64,000 nucleotides of DNA from positions 248,001-312,000 of the forward strand of contig CAWFXD010000002.1 in the NCBI GenBank assembly GCA_963819695.1. The letters are read 5' to 3'. Positions 51,291-61,758 of the stretch are shown piece after piece (position 1 is the first letter of the stretch; each line of letters opens with the position of its first letter). Position numbers and translations under genes: made by a program. Below the pieces are notes generated by a model that made no database searches, was not told the DNA's origin, and worked only from the letters and a program-made list of their open reading frames with translations. The stretch comes from DASZIT01 sp963819695. GTDB lineage: Bacteria; Actinomycetota; Acidimicrobiia; Acidimicrobiales; RAAP-2.

Positions 51291-52592
51291 ATGGCCTGGG
51301 ATTTCTCCACCGAACCGGAGTTCCAAGAGAAGCTGGACTGGGCTCGTCAGTTCGTCAGCGACAAGGTCGAGCCGCTCGACCTGCTTTACCCCCACAAGCA
51401 ATTCCACCCGTTGGACGACGAGCTTCGGCCCATCGTCGACCCCATGAAGCAGGAGGTACGGGATCACGACCTGTGGGGCGCCCACCTGGGACCGGAGCTG
51501 GGTGGCAAGGGGTACGGCCAGGTCAAGCTGGCCCTGCTCAACGAGATCCTCGGGGTGTCCCAGTGGGCCCCCATCGTGTTCGGGACCCAGGCGCCTGACA
51601 CCGGCAACGCCGAGATCATCGCCCACTACGGGACCGAGGAGCAGAAGGAGAAGTACCTCCTGCCCCTACTCAACGGCGAGGTATTCTCCTGCTATTCGAT
51701 GACCGAGCCCCAGGCCGGTTCGGACCCCCAGCAGTTCACCACCGCCGCGGTGCAAGACGGCGACGAGTGGGTCATCAACGGTTGGAAGTTCTTCTCGTCC
51801 AACGCCCGAACCGCCGCGTTCCTCATCGTTATGGCCGTCACCGACCCCGAGGTGAGCATCTACCAGGGAGCGTCGATGTTCCTGGTCCCGACCGACACCC
51901 CCGGGGTGATCATGAGCCGGCACGTCGGACTGGCCGGCGAGTCCGAAGGTGAGGGGATGCACGCCCTCATCCACTACGACAATGTCCGGGTCCCGGCCGA
52001 CAGTCTGCTGGGGGGCGCGGGTCAGGCGTTCGCCATCGCCCAGACCCGGCTCGGCGGCGGTCGGGTGCACCACGCCATGCGCACGGTGGCCGTCTGCCAG
52101 CGGGCCCTCGACCTGCTCTGCGAGCGGGTGTTGAGCCGGGAGACCCAGGGGAGCCTGCTGGCCCGGAAGCAGTTCATCCAGGGGGACATCGCCGACTCCT
52201 ACGCCGAGCTCCAACAATTCCGGCTGTTGGTGCTGTACACCGCCTGGGAGATCGACCAGGTCAAGGACTACCGGCGCACCCGCAAGAACATCGCCGCCAT
52301 CAAGGCGCTCACCCCCAAGGTCGTCCACGACGCGGTGTGGCGTTCCATGCACGCCCATGGGGCGCTGGGCGTGTCCAACGAGATGCCGTTCGGGGGCATG
52401 TGGATGATGGCGCCGGTGATGAGCGTGGTGGACGGTCCCACCGAGGTGCACAAGGTGACCGTGGCCCGCGAGGTGCTGAAGGACTACCAGCCGGCACCGG
52501 GGCTGTGGCCCACCGCCCACCTCCCCGCCCAGCGGGAGGCGGCCCGGGAGAAGCTGGCCGCCCATATCGAGCACGTCGTCGGCAACTCGTAG
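51291..52592 (+). CDS. Acyl-CoA dehydrogenase
   Basis: 433-aa FAD-dependent ACAD. N-terminal helical domain, CYSMTEPQAGSDPQQFTT, INGWKFFSSNARTAAFLI, and C-terminal LGVSNEMPFGGMWMMAPVMSVVDGPTEVHKVTVAREVL. The catalytic base cannot be placed with certainty. Length and the VDGPTEVHK end resemble the 430-aa FadE group acting on larger or branched substrates. Begins a rightward operon (10 nt to the next gene). Confidence 0.93.
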   Translation: MAWDFSTEPEFQEKLDWARQFVSDKVEPLDLLYPHKQFHPLDDELRPIVDPMKQEVRDHDLWGAHLGPELGGKGYGQVKLALLNEILGVSQWAPIVFGTQAPDTGNAEIIAHYGTEEQKEKYLLPLLNGEVFSCYSMTEPQAGSDPQQFTTAAVQDGDEWVINGWKFFSSNARTAAFLIVMAVTDPEVSIYQGASMFLVPTDTPGVIMSRHVGLAGESEGEGMHALIHYDNVRVPADSLLGGAGQAFAIAQTRLGGGRVHHAMRTVAVCQRALDLLCERVLSRETQGSLLARKQFIQGDIADSYAELQQFRLLVLYTAWEIDQVKDYRRTRKNIAAIKALTPKVVHDAVWRSMHAHGALGVSNEMPFGGMWMMAPVMSVVDGPTEVHKVTVAREVLKDYQPAPGLWPTAHLPAQREAAREKLAAHIEHVVGNS

Positions 52593-52601
52593 TCTCGACC
52601 G

Positions 52602-53579
52602 ATGCGAGCCGCCCGTTGTCTCGCCTACGGGCCTCCGTCCACCGTGGTGGTCGCCGAGGTGCCCGATCCGGTGGCCTCGGTTGGACAGGTGGTGGTGGAC
52701 GTCGCCGCCGCCGCCGTCAACTTTCCCGACGTCCTGGTGGTGGCGGACAAGTACCAGATCACCATCCCGGTGCCCTTCACCGTGGGCAGCGAGTTCGCCG
52801 GTACCGTCAGGGCGGTCGGGGGCGGAGTGGGCAACCTGTCGGTGGGGGACCGGGTGATGGGCTCGGCCCTGTTCGGAGCGTTCGCCGAACAGGTCGCGGT
52901 GTCGGCCGCCTCGCTCCGGACCGTCGACCCGGCCATCGACCTGTACACCGCGGCGGCTTCCGGGGTCGCCCATTGCACCGCCTACCACGCCCTCCGCAGC
53001 GTCGCCCGGGTCCAGCCGGGGGAGTGGGCCGTGGTGCTCGGGGCGGCCGGCGGGGTGGGCCTGGCCGCCGTCGAGTTGGGCGCCGCCCTCGGAGCCCGGG
53101 TGGTGGCCGCGGCATCCTCGTCCGAGAAGCTGGCCCTCTGCCTCCAACGCGGGGCCGAAGCGGGGGTGAACTACAACACCGAGGACCTCAAGGTGCGGAT
53201 CAAGGAGATCACCGGCGGCGGCGCTGACGTGGTGGTGGACCCGGTGGGTGGGTCGTCCGCCGAACAGGCTCTCCGGGCCCTCGGCTGGGGTGGTCGGTTC
53301 GTCACCGTCGGGTTCGCGTCGGGGGAGATCCCCCGCATCCCGCTCAACCTGGTCCTGCTCAAGGGCGTGTGGGTCTCCGGGTTCACCATGGAGGGCTTCG
53401 CCCGCCACCAGGCCGGGGACCGGGAACGGGACCTGGCCGAGCTCGCCGAGCTGGCCCGGGCCGGCCGCGCGGTTCCTTATATATCGGCGACCTATCCCCT
53501 GGATCAGGTGGGTCGGGCCCTGTCCGATCTGAGTGAGCGCCGGGCCACCGGCAAGGTACTGGTGGACCCCACCCGTTGA
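52602..53579 (+). CDS. Zinc-independent MDR quinone oxidoreductase-like protein
   Basis: 325 aa of the MDR superfamily: GSEFAGTVRAVGGGV, the Rossmann segment VVLGAAGGVGLAAVELGAALGARVVAAA, NYNTEDLKVRIKEIT and DVVVDPVGG. No zinc cysteines, as in NADPH:quinone reductase and enoyl-CoA reductase types. Immediately after the ACAD gene. Confidence 0.92.
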   Translation: MRAARCLAYGPPSTVVVAEVPDPVASVGQVVVDVAAAAVNFPDVLVVADKYQITIPVPFTVGSEFAGTVRAVGGGVGNLSVGDRVMGSALFGAFAEQVAVSAASLRTVDPAIDLYTAAASGVAHCTAYHALRSVARVQPGEWAVVLGAAGGVGLAAVELGAALGARVVAAASSSEKLALCLQRGAEAGVNYNTEDLKVRIKEITGGGADVVVDPVGGSSAEQALRALGWGGRFVTVGFASGEIPRIPLNLVLLKGVWVSGFTMEGFARHQAGDRERDLAELAELARAGRAVPYISATYPLDQVGRALSDLSERRATGKVLVDPTR

Positions 53580-53614
53580 GGCCGGGCCCTCTGGCGGCAG
53601 ATTCCGGGGCCGAC

Positions 53615-53634
53615 ATCGGTAATAGCATTCCGAT
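53615..53634. promoter_or_regulatory. Inverted repeat upstream of the amidohydrolase gene
   Basis: ATCGG-N10-CCGAT, with an A/T-rich centre (TAATAGCATT), 80 bp before the ATG at 53714. Candidate operator or promoter core in a 134-bp gap. Confidence 0.35.
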
Positions 53635-53713
53635 AAGCTGCCAAGGTCGTTCTGATCCAAGAGGAATCGGTCTGGTCGCGGCCCGCCGACTGAGAAGAGG
53701 AGTGCGTTTTCCC

Positions 53714-54916
53714 ATGCCGTCACGAAAGCTCGATTTCCCGGTGTTCGACGCCGACAACCACATGTACGAGACGACGGACGCCTTCACCAAGTACCTCCCG
53801 TCCGAGTACGCCGGGCTGATCAAGTACGTCCAGGTCGACGGCCGGACCAAGATCGCGGTCAACGGCGTCATCAGCGAGTACATCCCCAACCCCACCTTCG
53901 CCCGGGTGGCGGCACCCGGTGCGCAAGAGGAGTACTTCAAGATCGGCAACCCCGAAGGCAAGACCCGGCGGGAGACGCTGGGTCGGGCCATCGACGCCCT
54001 GCCCGGGTTCTCCGATCCCGCGCCACGTCTGGAGCTCATGGACGAGTTGGGTCTGGACCGGGCCCTCATCTGGCCCACCCTGGCCAGCCTGCTCGAGGAG
54101 CGCATCCGTGACAACCCGCCGGCGGTCCACGCGGTGATCCACGCCCTCAACCAGTGGATGCACGAGCACTGGACGTTCAACTACGAGAACCGGATGTTCC
54201 CGTCCCCGGTGGTCCACCTGGGCATCGTGGACCGGGCCATCGGGGAGCTGGACTGGCTGGTCGAGAGGGGTGCCCGCATCATCCTCATCCGCCCCGCCCC
54301 GGCCTGGGGACTTCTGGGCCCGCGGTCGCCGGCCCTGCCGGAGTTCGACCCGTTCTGGAAGCGGGTGGCCGAAGCCGGTGTGGTGGTCGGGATGCACGCC
54401 TCCGACAGCGGCTACCAGCGGTACGCCAACGAGTGGGAGGGCACCACCCATGGCGAAATGACACCGTTCCAGGGCGACTCGGGCTTCCGGGCCATCACTG
54501 GGCACCAGGGTCGGCCGATCATCGACACGGTGGCCTCCCTGGTCGGCCACGGTCTGTGCTCACGCTTCCCGAGCCTCACCTTCATTCCGGTCGAGAACGG
54601 GAGCAACTGGGTCCGGCCGATGCTCGCCGACATGGAACACGCCTGGATCCACTCGCCCAATTCGTTCGATGAGAACCCCGTCGAGGTGCTGAAGCGGAAC
54701 ATCTACGTGCATCCGTTCCACGAAGAAGACCCCAAGGGTCTGATCGACATCCTGGGCGCCGATCGGGTGCTGTTCGGATCGGACTATCCGCACCCCGAAG
54801 GCATGTCCGACCCGATCACCTTCGTCGACGACCTCGAGGGCCTGCCTGCTGAGGTCATCCGGAAGGTGATGGGTGGCAACCTGACCCGCTTGATGGGCTT
54901 GGAGGAGGCGGCCTGA
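53714..54916 (+). CDS. Amidohydrolase-family (AMDH2-type) metal-dependent hydrolase
   Basis: 400 aa, TIM-barrel amidohydrolase_2. DADNHMYET is the N-terminal metal motif (HxH degenerate: DxDNH). VVGMHASDSGY carries the next His, and LFGSDYPHPEGM the final Asp. Members include decarboxylases and hydrolases common in actinobacterial steroid and aromatic clusters. ATG 53714 has AGAGGAG at slightly long spacing. Substrate unknown. Confidence 0.88.
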   Translation: MPSRKLDFPVFDADNHMYETTDAFTKYLPSEYAGLIKYVQVDGRTKIAVNGVISEYIPNPTFARVAAPGAQEEYFKIGNPEGKTRRETLGRAIDALPGFSDPAPRLELMDELGLDRALIWPTLASLLEERIRDNPPAVHAVIHALNQWMHEHWTFNYENRMFPSPVVHLGIVDRAIGELDWLVERGARIILIRPAPAWGLLGPRSPALPEFDPFWKRVAEAGVVVGMHASDSGYQRYANEWEGTTHGEMTPFQGDSGFRAITGHQGRPIIDTVASLVGHGLCSRFPSLTFIPVENGSNWVRPMLADMEHAWIHSPNSFDENPVEVLKRNIYVHPFHEEDPKGLIDILGADRVLFGSDYPHPEGMSDPITFVDDLEGLPAEVIRKVMGGNLTRLMGLEEAA

Positions 54917-54972
54917 CCCACCGTCGGCTTGATGGGTACCGGCCGGAAGAGACCGTGTTCCGTCGGCGATGG

Positions 54973-54988
54973 GCAAAAGTGTTTTTGC
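54973..54988. promoter_or_regulatory. A/T-rich palindrome before the two-domain acyl-CoA dehydrogenase gene
   Basis: GCAAAA-N4-TTTTGC, 86 bp upstream of ATG 55074. The run of A and T is striking in a region of very high GC and sits where an operator would be expected. Confidence 0.35.
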
Positions 54989-55073
54989 GACAGCATCGTG
55001 TCCGGCAATCGTTGGCGGTGCACTGATCGGAACTCGCGGTCCGCGGGTGGATGGCGATGGAGGAGCTGGCCAG

Positions 55074-57298
55074 ATGGACCTCAACCCTTCCGAGGAACAG
55101 CAGCAGCTGATCGAGGCGTTCGGCGCGCTCTACGCCAAGGAATCGTCATCCGAGCGGGTCCGGGCCGCCGAGCCGGTGGGACACGACCCCGACCTGTGGC
55201 AGAGACTCCGGGACAACGGTGCTCTCGAGATGTCCGTCGACGAGCAGGCCGGAGGATCGGGAGCTTCGCTGCTCGACCTGGCCCTGGTGGCCGAGCAGCA
55301 CGGGCGGTTTCTCGGGTCGGCTCCGATGTTGGAAGCCCAGGCGACGGCCCGGCTGTTGGCCCGGGTGGAAAGCCCGGAGGCGAAGTCGGCCCTGGTTGCC
55401 GCCCTCGCCGGTGACCGTCTGACCACCCTCGCCCTCCACCCGCCTCGGAACGGGGTACTGACCATGGTGCCGTCCGGGGCGGTGGCCGACACCGTGGTCT
55501 ACTTCGACGGGAATCGGCTGTGGTCGGCCGAAAGCCAGGAGCGGCGCCGGGTGGCCAATCTCGGTTCACTCCCGGTGGCTGACATCGCGGTCGGCACCGA
55601 CGCCCGGCTGCTCGGATCCGGACCCGAGGTCGGGACCTTGTTCGACCTGGCGCGGGACGAGTGGTTGGTGCTGATGGCCAACGCCCTGGCCGGCATCGCG
55701 ACCCGGTCCCTCGAGCTCGGCGTCGCGTACGTGAAGGAGCGGCACGCCTTCGGGGTGCCGGTCGGCTCCTTCCAGGCCGTCGCCCATGGCCTGGCCGATG
55801 CCGCCACCCGCGTCGACGGTGGCGGCCTGCTGGCCCGGGAAGCGGCATGGGCCGCGGCCGAGGAGCCGGACCGGGCGTCCGAGTTGGCCGCTCTGGCCTG
55901 TGCATTCAACGCCGAGGCGGCCCGGGAGGCGAGCTACCGGAGCCTGCATTATCACGGCGGGTACGGGTTCATGCTCGAGTACGACATTCAGCTGTACTTC
56001 CGGCGGGCCAAGGCCTGGCCCGCACTCTTTGCCGAACCGGCCGCCCTCTACGCCCGGGCCGAGGGTCATCGACTCTCCGCCCGGTCCGCCGGGCCACCCT
56101 CCGTCCATCCGGCCCCAGGTTCTCCGACGATGGACTTTCGACTCGGCGAGGGCAGCGAGGCGTTCCGGCAGGAGGCCCGGACGTTTCTGGACGAGGTGCT
56201 CACCGACGAGGTGCGGGACCAGATGCACCGAACCGGTGTTCATCACAACTGGGACTTCCACCGCCACCTGGTCGAGCGCGGCCTGACTGGCCCCCGGATG
56301 GCCCGAGGAGTACGGCGGCCAGGGTCGGGATCCCCTCGAGATGCTGGCCTTCATGGAGGAGTTCCACCGGGCCGGAGCTCCGACCTACGCGGTGGGGACC
56401 ACCCTGATGGTGGCCAACATCATCCGGCACCTCGGCACCGAGGAGCAGAAGCAGCTCATTCTCCCTCCGGCGCTGGGTGGGGAGATCATCATCGTGCTCG
56501 GGTTCACCGAGCCGGAGTCGGGCTCCGACGTGGCCGCCGCCCAGACCCGGGCGGTCCGGGACGGCGATCAGTGGGTAGTGAACGGGCAGAAGATGTTCAC
56601 TACCAACGCCCAGGAGGCCGACTACGTCTTCATGCTGACCCGGACCAATCTCGATGTTCCCAAGCACCAGGGACTGACCACCTTCCTGGTGCCCCTGCGG
56701 CAGCCCGGTGTGGAGATCCAGCCGGTGTACACGCTGTCGGGCGAGCGGACCAACCTCACCTTCTACTCCGATGTCCGGGTGGATGACTCGCTGCGGATCG
56801 GTGAGGTGGACGGGGGGTGGGACGTCATGCAGGTGAGTCTCACCTTCGAGCGGGCCGGGGACCAGGGCGGCGAGTCGATCAGCCTGCTGGCGGCCATGGA
56901 GTCGTGGGCCGCGGACCAAAGAGAGCGACGACGGCCGCCTCCGGTCCGAGGATCCCGATGTCCGCGCCCGACTGGGCCGGGCCGCCGCCGAGAACGAGGT
57001 CACCACCCTGCTCTGTCGCCGATGTGCCTGGATCCATGCGTCGGGCGGACTCCCCGGGGTCGAGGGATCGATGAGCAAGCTGTTCGCCTCCGAGGCCTTG
57101 ACCCGGCAGTCGGCCGACTTCGTGGACCTGTTGGGAACCGACGGGATCCGGAGCCAGGGTGACCCCACGGCTCCTGTCGACGGGGCGGCCGACTACGACT
57201 TCCGTTTTGCTCTCGGCACCACTACCTACGGCGGGACCAGCGAGGTCCAGCGCAACATCATTGCGCAACGGGGCCTGGGACTTCCCCGTTCACGGTGA
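55074..57298 (+). CDS. Two-domain (FadE34-like) acyl-CoA dehydrogenase; twice frameshifted
   Basis: About 740 aa: two ACAD units joined in one frame. First (about residues 1-345): MDLNPSEEQQQLIEAFGAL ... VKERHAFGVPVGSFQAVAH ... YHGGYGFMLEYDIQLYFRRA. After a 20-residue linker the second starts at MDFRLGEGSEAFRQEARTF (ATG 56130) and runs through GFTEPESGSDVAAAQTRAV and INxxKMFTTN-type VNGQKMFTTNAQ to GTTTYGGTSEVQRNIIAQRGL. Frameshifts near 56287-56300 and 56916, each +1. In M. tuberculosis FadE34 (ChsE3) is a similar single-chain fusion, while FadE26/27 and FadE28/29 are separate chains. ATG 55074 has GGAGG upstream. Steroid side-chain role is inferred. Confidence 0.82.
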
Positions 57299-57337
57299 GG
57301 CTGATCTGAGGGTGGGCTCGTTCGGGAGGAGCGGCTG

Positions 57338-58057
57338 ATGTCGACCTACGTCCTGGTCCATGGCGGCGGGCACGGGGGGTGGTGCTATCAGCCACTCGCC
57401 CGCCTCCTTCGGTCGGCCGGGCACGAGGTGTACACGCCGACACTGACCGGCCTGGGAGAGCGCGCCCATCTGCTCAGTGAGGACGTTGATCTCGACATGC
57501 ACATCCGTGACGTGGCGGCGGTACTGCAGTTCGAGGACCTGCACGATGTGATCCTGGTGGGTCACAGCTACGGCGGCATGGTGATCACCGGAGTGGCCGA
57601 CCGTGCATCCGACCGGATCGGCCGGATGGTCTACCTCGACGCCGCCACCCCGGTGGACGGTCAGTCCCTGGTCGATGTGGCCGGTCCGGTGATCGAGATG
57701 GTCCGGCCCGCCGGTCGAGTAGTGGACGGCGTCGAACTGGTCCTCCTTCCTTCTCCGGAGGCCGGCGCCTTCTACGGGGTCACCCATCCCGACGACCTGG
57801 CCTGGATGGCCGGCCGGCTGACCGGTCACCCCTGGCGGTGTTTCGAACAGAAGCTCCAACTCGAGAACGAGACGTCACTGTGGTCGATCCCCCAGTACCA
57901 CATCGTCTGTTCCTCGACCCTCGCCACCCGGGACGCCCGACAGATGGCGAAGGCGCGTGCCGAGGGCCGACTCTGGGACATCGACACCGGCCACGACCTC
58001 ATGATCACCGAGCCGGACCGGGTAGCGGCCGCGCTCATCGAAGTGGGCAACCGCTGA
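57338..58057 (+). CDS. Alpha/beta hydrolase, esterase-like
   Basis: 239 aa: YVLVHGGGHGGWCYQPLARL (oxyanion HGGG), nucleophile elbow VGHSYGGMVITGV, catalytic His in DTGHDLMITEP, C-terminal end soon after. The closest families are methylesterase/salicylate-esterase and pyrethroid-hydrolase-like EstB. ATG 57338 with GGAGGAG upstream. 40 bp after the ACAD; ends 18 bp from a convergent P450. Confidence 0.92.
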   Translation: MSTYVLVHGGGHGGWCYQPLARLLRSAGHEVYTPTLTGLGERAHLLSEDVDLDMHIRDVAAVLQFEDLHDVILVGHSYGGMVITGVADRASDRIGRMVYLDAATPVDGQSLVDVAGPVIEMVRPAGRVVDGVELVLLPSPEAGAFYGVTHPDDLAWMAGRLTGHPWRCFEQKLQLENETSLWSIPQYHIVCSSTLATRDARQMAKARAEGRLWDIDTGHDLMITEPDRVAAALIEVGNR

Positions 58058-58075
58058 GTGGGTCCACTCCGACGG

Positions 58076-59330
58076 CTACTGCGGGGTGAACTCGAGGTGG
58101 AGCTGGTCGTGTCCCCGGAGCATCCAGGTGGGCGTGTACTCCCAGTGACGGGCGCCGGTCGGGTCCGTGGTGCGACTCGGAGATGCGGATGTCCGCCATG
58201 CGGTCGAGCAGGCGCTGGAGGGAGACGTTGGATTCGGCCCGGGCCAGCGGGGCACCCGCGCAGGTATGGATCCCGTGGCCGAAGGCGATGTGCTGGCGGG
58301 CGTTCTCCCGGTCGAGGCGCAACTCGTCGGGATGCTCGAACTCACGGGGGTCTCGGTTGGCGGCGGCGGGCAGGACCATGACCGTGCTGCCCGCCGGGAT
58401 CTCGGTGGCGCGTATCGTGGTCGGTGTCCTCGACAGTCGGAAGGTGCCGTTGATGGGAGGCTCCATCCGCAGGGTCTCCTCGATGAAGGCGGGGACGAGG
58501 CTGCGGTCGTCTCGCAGCTGTTGTTGGAGTTCGGGGCGCTGGCCCAAGGTTTGCATGGCCGTGCCCAGCAGCCGGGCGGTGGTCTCCTGACCGGCGGCGA
58601 ACAGGTTGGAGGCGATCTTCATGACGTCCTCCACCGGAGGCAGGGTGCCGTCGGGGAAGGTGGCGGTGGCCAGGCCGGTCATCACGTCATCCCGTGGTTG
58701 GCGGCGCCGATCCTCGATGTAGGTGGTGAACTGGGCGTAGAGGTACTCCAGCGGGCTGTGGGTCATTTCCAGGTGCTCGTGGTGCATGAGCTTGTCGAGG
58801 AATTCCTCGTGGTCCTCTTCGGGCACGCCGAGGAGATCGGCGATCACCAGCAGGGTGTAGGGGCCGGCGTAGTCCCTCACGAACTCGCACTCGCCGCGGG
58901 CGTGGAACCGGTCGATCTGGTTGTCGGCCAGGCGCCGCAGGGACTCCTCGTTCTCCTTGAGACGTTTCGGGGTGATCAGCCGCATCAGGAGGCCCCGCTG
59001 GGCGGTGTGCTTGGGGGGGTCGAAGGTGGGAAGTTGGTCGCCGAAGGGAAGGTCGTCCCGGTAGGTCTCGATGATCTCGGTGACATCGTCACCCTCGAGG
59101 GGCACCGGGAATTTGGCAAAGGGCCCGATGGCCGAGTTGCAGTTCGAGAAGGTCGCCTGGTCGTGGTAGATCTCGACGGCTTCGTCGTACCCCGTCACCA
59201 TGTAGACGTCGTGATGCGGCTCCTGGATCACGGGGCACTGTGCCCGCAGGTGTTCGAAGTACGGGTATGGGTTGTCGATGAGGTCCTTGGTGCGGAAAAA
59301 GTCGATGGAATCGAACTGCTCGTCGCTCAT
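58076..59330 (-). CDS. Cytochrome P450; frameshifted near the C-terminus
   Basis: About 417 aa bacterial class I P450. I-helix AGQETTARLLG, K-helix EETLRMEPP, heme-binding FGHGIHTCAGAPLARAE with the thiolate Cys. The final 35 residues (TGARHWEYTPTWMLRGHDQL...) are in another frame from about 58175 (one extra base). Redox partners are not nearby. It is the first gene on the left of a divergent region with an SDR. Substrate unknown; position suggests a steroid or terpenoid. Confidence 0.88.
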
Positions 59331-59515
59331 CGATGCTCCCGGGTGGTCGCGGGCCGGCGCCCTGATCGGATGGGTATGAAGTCCGGGTCGGTGCGTCGCC
59401 GGTCGATTGCCGGGGGTAGGTTCGGTGGCCGCGCCGGATTCGGAGAGGGCGGCGGAGACAGAGGAACCGGGATCACGGCTCGGACTCCGACACCAGTCGA
59501 AAGGAACCCCTGAAC

Positions 59516-60385
59516 ATGGCCCAGGAACTCGCGGGGAAGGTCGCCATCGTCACCGGGGGGGCGAGCGGGATCGGCCGGGCCACCGCCGAGCTGTTTGCCG
59601 CCGAAGGGGCCAAGGTCGTCGTTGCCGACGTCGCGGTGGAGGAGGGCGAGGCCGTGGCGGCCGGACTCGGCGACGCCGTGGCCTTCCGCCGGACCGACGT
59701 GTCCGATGCTGACGAGGTCCAGGCGCTGGTCGACTTCGCCGTGGACAGGTTCGGCGGGCTGCACGTCATGTTCAACAACGCCGGCATCTCCAGCTCGTTT
59801 CGCCGCTTCCTGCGGGACGATCTCCGCGATTTCGACCGGGTGATGGCCGTGAACCTGTTCGGCGTGATCATCGGGACTCAGCGTGCCGGCCGGCACATGG
59901 CCGACCACGGAGGTGGCTCGATCATCAACACCTCGTCGATCGGCGGCCTCACCGGGGGCGGACCCCCGATCGCCTACCGGACGTCCAAGGCGGCGATCGT
60001 CCAGTTCAGCCGGATGGTCGCCACCGATCTGGCCGAGTACGGCGTCCGGGTGAACTGCATCGCCCCCGGCCACATCCCCACCGGGATCACCAACTACGAT
60101 CTGGGACCCACCATCGAGCTCGACCAGCCCCTGCAGCGTCGAGGGACGCCGGACGACGTGGCCGAGGCCGTGCTCTTCCTGGCCGGCGAGCGGTCGGCTC
60201 AGATCACCGGCATCGTTGTCCCGGTGGACGGCGGGACGGTGGCCGGCCGACCGGTCCGGCCGGCCATCATGGGCCAGGCCGCCCCGGACGGGCGCCGCCG
60301 GTTGACGGCGGTCGGGCTCCTGACGCCGAGCAGCCTCACTTCGGCCCTCGACCGTCCCGAACCGCCTGCTCGACCAGCCCGATGA
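59516..60385 (+). CDS. Short-chain dehydrogenase
   Basis: 289-aa SDR: VAIVTGGASGIGRATAELF, NNAGISSS, NTSSIGGLTGG, YRTSKAAIVQF. The cofactor-specific acidic residue in VVVADV favours NAD. The C-terminal tail after VPVDGGTVAGRPVRPAIM runs 40 residues longer than usual and overlaps the convergent TetR gene by 50 bp. The tail may be artefactual. ATG 59516 with AAAGGAA upstream. Confidence 0.9.
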   Translation: MAQELAGKVAIVTGGASGIGRATAELFAAEGAKVVVADVAVEEGEAVAAGLGDAVAFRRTDVSDADEVQALVDFAVDRFGGLHVMFNNAGISSSFRRFLRDDLRDFDRVMAVNLFGVIIGTQRAGRHMADHGGGSIINTSSIGGLTGGGPPIAYRTSKAAIVQFSRMVATDLAEYGVRVNCIAPGHIPTGITNYDLGPTIELDQPLQRRGTPDDVAEAVLFLAGERSAQITGIVVPVDGGTVAGRPVRPAIMGQAAPDGRRRLTAVGLLTPSSLTSALDRPEPPARPAR

Positions 60386-60976
60386 CCCAGGAGATCCCCT
60401 GCGACCGCCCGCTGGTGATCGATCTGCCAGTCGACGACCAGGCGCTCGTAGGAGGCCACGCTCCAGAGCACGTCGAACATGGCGGCGGCGATCACCTGGT
60501 CGGCTTCGGGCCACCCCTCGGCTCGGCCGGCCACCGCGCCGAGCAGCGCCTCGCGCTGCCGCTGGGCCGCATCGACCAGGGTCGGATCGAGAGTCGGGCG
60601 GGGATCCCTCGGGTACGACGACACATGGTCCGAAGATCTGAGCCGCGACCTTGGCGATGTCCTCGAGCCGCATCCCGGCCAGGTCGATGCCCGCCTCCTG
60701 CTCATGTCGGTGCATGACGGCGTCGCGCAGTCCGCGTTCATTCCCGAAGTAGCGGTAGACGGTCCGCTCGTTGACACCGGCGCGCTCGGCGACGGCCCGG
60801 ACGGTCAGTTTCTTGAAATCCCGGACGGACGTGCGGTGGAGGAGCTCGGAGCCGGCGTCAACGATCCGTTCCCGGGTCTCCGCCGCCCGTTCGCGGCGCA
60901 GGGTCCCGTCGTAGGCGCGCGCCGCGGGTACCACTTGATCGGGTCTGGGCCTCTTCGAGGGGCTCACGGCGGTCAT
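60336..60976 (-). CDS. TetR-family regulator; twice frameshifted
   Basis: About 212 aa. HTH: RERIVDAGSELLHRTS, LTVRAVAERAGVNERTVYRYF, NERGLRDAVMHRHEQE. The C-terminal domain is reassembled across shifts near 60630 and 60397 (GGGG), each one extra base: YPRDPRPTLDPTLVDAAQRQ ... GISWVIGLVEQAVRDGRG. ATG 60976 lies 4 nt after the upstream SDR stop. It is co-transcribed with that SDR and the P450 above. Confidence 0.82.
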
Positions 60977-60980
60977 TCTG

Positions 60981-61720
60981 CTACGCCAACTTCGCCGACC
61001 AACCTCCATCGACCGGGATGACGGCACCGGTGACGAACGAGGCCCGATCGGAGGCCAGAAATGCGCCGACCTCGGCGACTTCGTGGGGTAGACCGGCGCG
61101 GTTGAGGGCGGCCTTGGCGGCGATGTCGGGAATGAAGTCCTCGGCCCCGGCCGCCATGATCTCGGTGAGGATGAAACCGGGGCAGATGGTATTGACCCTG
61201 ATCCCCTGGGTCCCGTACTCGATGGCCGCCGACTTGCTGGCGCCGATGATCCCGTGCTTGGCCGCTGCGTAGACGCTGGTAAGGCGGAACCGTTGAGGCC
61301 ACCGACCGAGGACCAGTTGACGATCGAGCCGCCCCCGGTCGGGAGCATGGTGCGGATGCCGTGCTTCATCCCCAGCATCACTCCCCGCAGGTCGACGTCC
61401 ATCAGTCGGTCGTAGAACTCCATGGTCAGGTCGGCGAGCATGCAGCCGTCGGCGATGCCGGCCACGTTGAGAACCGCGTCGACCCGGCCGAACTCCTCGA
61501 CGGCGGCGGCCATCAAGGACTCGACGTCGGCTTCCTTCGAGACGTCGCAGTGCACGGGGAGGACGCCCGGACCCATTTCGGCCGCGGTGTCCTGCTCGGC
61601 GCCGCTGATGTCGGCGGCGACCACCTTGGCGCCCTCGCGGATAAAGACCTTGACCGATGCCTTTGCCATCCCGGAGCCCGCCCCGGTGATGACGGCCACC
61701 TTGCCGTCCAGCAACCCCAT
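60981..61720 (-). CDS. Short-chain dehydrogenase; frameshifted
   Basis: About 246-aa SDR: VAVITGAGSGMAKASVKVF, NVAGIADG, NWSSVGGL; the catalytic YAAAKHGIIGASKSA block lies in a second frame after a shift near 61281-61292 (here one base is missing, unlike most other breaks). C-terminal GAVIPVDGGWSAKLA. ATG 61720 is chosen over 61723 because of GGAGG spacing. Between P450 and TetR in one operon. Confidence 0.87.
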
Positions 61721-61758
61721 CATGCGCCTCCGCCGCCGGCTCGGTCGGGTCCCGATGC

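Noticed and set aside
51666..53723. 685-codon open frame on the minus strand
   Set aside because: It lies wholly opposite the ACAD and MDR genes, is His/Gly/Asp-rich as expected for the mirror of GC-rich coding DNA, and has no family motif or ribosome site.
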